Part shown: piece by piece, positions 60,534 through 64,000 of the stretch
Numbering within the stretch: the first letter of the stretch is position 1
Layout: every line of letters begins with the position of its first letter
Assembly: GCF_001677435.1 (NCBI RefSeq)
Contig: NZ_CP016268.1
Coordinates: 3,771,001-3,835,000, forward strand
Length of the DNA: 64,000 nt
Direction of reading: 5' to 3'
Origin: Woeseia oceani
GTDB taxonomy: Bacteria > Pseudomonadota > Gammaproteobacteria > Steroidobacterales > Woeseiaceae
The notes under the pieces: generated by a model
The model's database searches: none
What the model saw: only the letters and a program-made list of their open reading frames with translations
Told to the model about the DNA's origin: nothing
Program-made: the position numbers and the translations under genes

Positions 60534-63358
60534 CTGTTATTCGCGAAGCAGACCTCGGCACACCCGCAAGTACTGCTACAGAAACTGTCACGGTCGAAAT
60601 CGACGGCAAAGCATTGACCGTGCCTGTCGGAACCTCCGTCATGCGGGCAGCCCGTGGTGCCGGTGTGGATATCCCCAAACTTTGCGCCACAGACAGCCTC
60701 AAAGCGTTCGGCTCCTGCCGTCTGTGTGTTGTCGAGATCGAGGGCCGCAAAGGCTGTCCCGCCTCCTGCACGACGCCCGTCGCCGAGGGCATGCAGATAC
60801 GCACACAAAGTGACGGTATCGCGAAGCTGCGACGCAATGTCATGGAACTGTACATTTCAGACCACCCGCTGGATTGCCTGACCTGCTCCGCCAACGGCGA
60901 TTGCGAATTGCAGGACATGGCCGGCGCCGTCGGACTGCGGGACGTGCGCTACGGTATGGATGGCGCCAATCATCTCGATGCCAAAGTTGACGACAGCAAC
61001 CCGTATTTTTCGTTCGACCCGTCGAAGTGCATCGTTTGCTCGCGCTGTGTGCGCGCTTGCGACGAGGTGCAGGGCACGTTCGCCCTGACCATCGAAGGGC
61101 GCGGTTTCGAGGCGAAAGTCGCGGCAAGCAGCGGCGAGAGTTTCCTGGACTCCGAATGCGTTTCCTGCGGCGCTTGCGTGCAGGCCTGCCCGACGGCGAC
61201 CTTGATGGAGAAATCCATCATTGAGCACGGCCAGCCCGAGCACAGCGTGCTGACGACCTGCGCGTACTGCGGCGTCGGCTGCTCGTTCAAGGCCGACATG
61301 CAGGGCGATCGCGTCGTGCGCATGACGCCGTACAAGGATGGCCAGGCGAATCACGGACACAGCTGCGTCAAAGGCCGTTTTGCCTGGGGCTATGCCTCGC
61401 ACCGCGAACGCGTGCTGGAACCCATGATTCGCGAATCCATCGACGAACCGTGGCGCAAGGTGAGCTGGGACGAAGCAATTGGCTACGCGGCTACACGGTT
61501 GCGTGGCATACAGGAGAAATACGGCCGCAAGTCCGTGGGCGGAATTACTTCGTCGCGTTGCACGAACGAGGAGGTGTTCGTCGTGCAGAAACTTGTGCGG
61601 GCCGCCTTTGGCAACAACAACGTCGACACCTGTGCGCGGGTTTGCCATTCGCCCACGGGCTATGGCCTGAACCAGACGCTGGGCACCTCCGCCGGTACGC
61701 AACCGTTTGACAGCGTGATGGACGCCGATGTCATCGTCATTATCGGCGCCAACCCGACGGTTGCTCACCCGGTATTTGCATCGCAGATGAAACGCCGGCT
61801 GCGAGAAGGCGCGAAACTCATCATCATCGATCCACGCCGCATAGACCTCGTGCGCTCGCCGCACGTGCAGGCGGACTACCATCTGCCATTGCTGCCAGGC
61901 ACGAACGTTCCGGTCATCAACGCGCTGGCGCACGTGATTGTCAGTGAAGGTCTGGTGGACCAGGACTACGTTGCGCAGCGTTGCGATCCGGATTCCTTCG
62001 CTGCCTGGAAAGCCTGTGTGCTGAAAGAAGAAAATTCGCCGGAAGCGGTCGCGAAAATATCCGGCGTAGCGGCGGACGATATTCGCAGCGCGGCGCGGCT
62101 GTACGCAACGGCCGGTCGCGGCGCGATCTATTACGGCCTCGGTGTTACCGAGCACAGCCAGGGCTCGACGATGGTCATGGGCATGGCCAACCTCGCCATG
62201 GCGACCGGCAACATTGGTTTTTCCGGTTGTGGCGTAAACCCTCTGCGTGGCCAGAACAACGTGCAGGGCTCCTGCGATATGGGCTCGTTTCCTCACGAGC
62301 TGGCCGGCTACCGGCCGGTCTCGGATGACGCAGTACGGGGCTCATTTGAGAAACGCTGGGGCGTCGAGCTCGACCCGGTACCGGGCTACCGCATACCCAA
62401 CATGTTTGATGCGGCGATTGCCGGCGAGTACAAGGGCATGTACATCCAGGGTGAGGACATTGCGCAATCCGACCCCAATACACAACACGTCGAAGCCGCG
62501 CTGCTGGCAATGGATTGCGTTGTGGTTCAGGACCTGTTCCTGAATGAAACCGCAAAGTTCGCGCACGTGTTTCTGCCGGGCACCTCGTTTCTGGAGAAGG
62601 ATGGCACCTTCATCAACGCCGAACGTCGCATCAATCGCGTACGCCCGGTAATGAAACCGCAGCAAGGCAAAGCCGAATGGCTCATCACCCAGGAACTGTC
62701 ACAGGCCCTTGGTTACGACATGCACTATGCCTCGGAAGCCGAAATCATGGACGAGATCGCGGCACTGACCCCAACGTTCCAGGGCGTGTCGTTCGACTTC
62801 CTTGATCGCTACGGCAGCGTGCAATGGCCGTGCAACGAGAAAGCACCGCTGGGTACGCCGATCATGCACATTGATCAGTTCGTGCGCGGCAAGGGCCTGT
62901 TTATCGAAACAGACTATGTGCCAACCGAAGAACGCAGCAACCGCAAGTTCCCGCTACTGCTGACTACGGGCCGCATCCTGTCGCAATACAATGTTGGCGC
63001 ACAGACACGCCGCACCGAGAATATTGTTTGGTATCACGAAGATCTGCTGGAGATACATCCGCACGATGCGGAGACCCGCGGCATACAGGACGGGGATCAG
63101 GTCAGTCTGCGCAGCCGGAAAGGCGAGATCACCTTGCGCGCAACGATTACCGAGCGTGTTCAACCCGGCGTCGTTTACACCACCTTCCACAACCCGGAAA
63201 CCGGCGCCAACGTCGTCACGACCGAGTACAGCGACTGGGCTACCAGCTGCCCTGAGTACAAAGTAACCGCTGTGCAAGTCGCACCGGCTGCCCGCCGCTC
63301 GGAATGGCAGCACAAGTTCGCAAAACGCGCGGCGAAACAGGAAGTGACCGAGACCTGA
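60530..63358 (+). CDS. fdsA: NAD-dependent formate dehydrogenase, alpha (catalytic) subunit
   Basis: A 942-residue molybdoprotein. N-terminal [2Fe-2S] domain with GSCRLCVVEIEGRKGC, a CSANGDCELQD cluster motif, ferredoxin-type CIVCSRCVRACDE and CVSCGACVQACPTATL, then the Mo-bis-PGD part beginning TTCAYCGVGCSFKADMQGDR. The catalytic Cys lies in DTCARVCHSPTGYGL. GCGVNPLRGQNNVQGSCDMG and the C-terminal MGD domain (FPLLLTTGRILSQYN) follow. It oxidises formate to CO2 and passes electrons through FdsB to NAD+. The start is coupled to fdsB by ATGA with a nearby AGGAAA. Confidence 0.93.
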   Translation: MTVIREADLGTPASTATETVTVEIDGKALTVPVGTSVMRAARGAGVDIPKLCATDSLKAFGSCRLCVVEIEGRKGCPASCTTPVAEGMQIRTQSDGIAKLRRNVMELYISDHPLDCLTCSANGDCELQDMAGAVGLRDVRYGMDGANHLDAKVDDSNPYFSFDPSKCIVCSRCVRACDEVQGTFALTIEGRGFEAKVAASSGESFLDSECVSCGACVQACPTATLMEKSIIEHGQPEHSVLTTCAYCGVGCSFKADMQGDRVVRMTPYKDGQANHGHSCVKGRFAWGYASHRERVLEPMIRESIDEPWRKVSWDEAIGYAATRLRGIQEKYGRKSVGGITSSRCTNEEVFVVQKLVRAAFGNNNVDTCARVCHSPTGYGLNQTLGTSAGTQPFDSVMDADVIVIIGANPTVAHPVFASQMKRRLREGAKLIIIDPRRIDLVRSPHVQADYHLPLLPGTNVPVINALAHVIVSEGLVDQDYVAQRCDPDSFAAWKACVLKEENSPEAVAKISGVAADDIRSAARLYATAGRGAIYYGLGVTEHSQGSTMVMGMANLAMATGNIGFSGCGVNPLRGQNNVQGSCDMGSFPHELAGYRPVSDDAVRGSFEKRWGVELDPVPGYRIPNMFDAAIAGEYKGMYIQGEDIAQSDPNTQHVEAALLAMDCVVVQDLFLNETAKFAHVFLPGTSFLEKDGTFINAERRINRVRPVMKPQQGKAEWLITQELSQALGYDMHYASEAEIMDEIAALTPTFQGVSFDFLDRYGSVQWPCNEKAPLGTPIMHIDQFVRGKGLFIETDYVPTEERSNRKFPLLLTTGRILSQYNVGAQTRRTENIVWYHEDLLEIHPHDAETRGIQDGDQVSLRSRKGEITLRATITERVQPGVVYTTFHNPETGANVVTTEYSDWATSCPEYKVTAVQVAPAARRSEWQHKFAKRAAKQEVTET

Positions 63359-63383
63359 AATATCTGCGCGTATCGACGCCTTG

Positions 63384-64000
63384 CTAGCGCAACGCGGGCA
63401 GCCTGTCTCCGTCCGCCTCATTGCGAACAAACCGGCCAATAGGGTTGAGGCTTGGTACGTTGTCACAGATCACTTTGATGATGGTCACGATCGGTACCGC
63501 CATCAATGCACCAGCAACACCCCACAACCAGCCCCAGATAATTACCGACAGGAAAATGAACACGGGACTCAACGCCATTCGGCGCCCCAGTATCGCCGGT
63601 GTCACCAGTTGCCCTTCAAGGATGGTCAGCACCAGTAGTGCAGAGGGAACCATCGCCGCCTCTGCCAGTGTGTCGAAAGTGGTTAGCCCAACAATCGTCA
63701 GTACACTCGCGGAGGCCACGGCCCCGAGGTAGGGAGCGAAATTGAACAGGGCGGTCATCAATCCCCACAGGAAGGGGTTTGGCACGTCCAGCAAATACAT
63801 CGCGCCACTCAAGGCCAGGCCAAGTGACAAATTGATCGCTGTCACGGTTAGCAGGTAGCGGGACAGTTCGGAACGCACCTGCCGTGCGATGGTGACGATA
63901 CGCCGGCACTCTTGCCAGCTCCGGCCACACAGCGTGATGCGGCGTAACAAGGTGTCTCCGGAGGCAAGCAGGAAGAAAGTCAGGAAGACGACGATACCAA
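63384..64000 (-). CDS. AI-2E family transporter, cut by the window end
   Basis: The C-terminal part of a PerM/AI-2E-type membrane protein, with the frame open to the end of the window (residues GIVVFLTFFLLASGDTLLRR at the edge). Helices with the family features SLGLALSGAMYLLDVPNPFL, WGLMTALFNFAPYLGAVASA, EGQLVTPAILGRRMALSPVF and WGWLWGVAGALMAVPIVTII are visible. Its start lies outside the window. It is convergent with fdsA, whose stop is 26 bases away. The substrate is not predictable. Confidence 0.88.
   Translation of the reverse strand, partial: GIVVFLTFFLLASGDTLLRRITLCGRSWQECRRIVTIARQVRSELSRYLLTVTAINLSLGLALSGAMYLLDVPNPFLWGLMTALFNFAPYLGAVASASVLTIVGLTTFDTLAEAAMVPSALLVLTILEGQLVTPAILGRRMALSPVFIFLSVIIWGWLWGVAGALMAVPIVTIIKVICDNVPSLNPIGRFVRNEADGDRLPALR

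Overview
The window reads as chromosomal DNA of a free-living gammaproteobacterium. RdgC, GreB, FadH, YghU, an NAD-dependent formate dehydrogenase and an ApbE/DUF3570 redox cluster support this. The mix of an ECF sigma factor next to a TPR-bearing Ser/Thr kinase, Sec-secreted RHS proteins and thrombospondin-type lipoproteins resembles marine groups such as Woeseiales; that placement is inference, since no rRNA or other decisive marker is present. I saw no tRNA, rRNA or CRISPR array.

Positions 1-17,000 are a polymorphic-toxin (RHS) locus transcribed on the minus strand. It begins with a full-length Sec-dependent RHS protein (11972-16597) and its probable immunity gene (11658-11963). Displaced RHS tips follow downstream, each with its own toxin-like C-terminus and a coupled small gene (6049-6765/5549-6052, 4251-5216/4018-4239, 2982-4001/2608-2985, 632-1411/210-635), plus one tip that has lost its toxin (5213-5479). 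Three tips are preceded by the same ~150-bp leader repeat. Near-identical ~320-370-bp RHS-core segments are shared with the main gene, which makes tip exchange by recombination likely. A mobile element splits the locus: XRE repressor with two tandem palindromic operators, CHC2/TOPRIM primase-helicase, small coupled ORF, Xer-like tyrosine recombinase (7018-11575). A dif-like 38-bp sequence abuts the recombinase and recurs as a direct repeat at 1956-1993 beside two divergent ParDE-like modules, one with a frameshifted toxin.

Positions 17,000-30,300 hold two membrane-protein genes, a LEA14-like lipoprotein, rdgC, fadH and greB. They are followed by a large DUF4062-STAND NTPase-TM-TPR protein, a secreted C-type-lectin protein and a SLOG-like four-helix membrane protein. 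The last group has the look of a defence or signalling neighbourhood. Positions 30,300-46,100 carry a CoA-transferase/thioesterase pair, an MFS transporter, ECF sigma and Ser/Thr kinase genes, a class-A beta-lactamase-like lipoprotein with Ca-binding repeats, an unknown secreted protein, a 6-phosphogluconate dehydrogenase, and apbE-tlpA-DUF4266-DUF3570. In that cluster the DUF3570 beta-barrel carries a sequence matching the ApbE flavinylation motif.

Positions 46,100-54,700 have an ArsR/SRPBCC set, a large cytosolic-looking subtilase whose start is separated from its body by an A8 tract, a Fic gene fused head-on to an HsdR remnant, and a DUF222-HNH nuclease with a perfect LexA-type box. Positions 54,700-64,000 return to metabolism: a SpoIIAA-like protein, an FMN-binding glutamate-synthase-family protein, fdhD-fdsG-fdsB-fdsA for NAD-linked formate oxidation, and an AI-2E-family transporter cut by the window edge.
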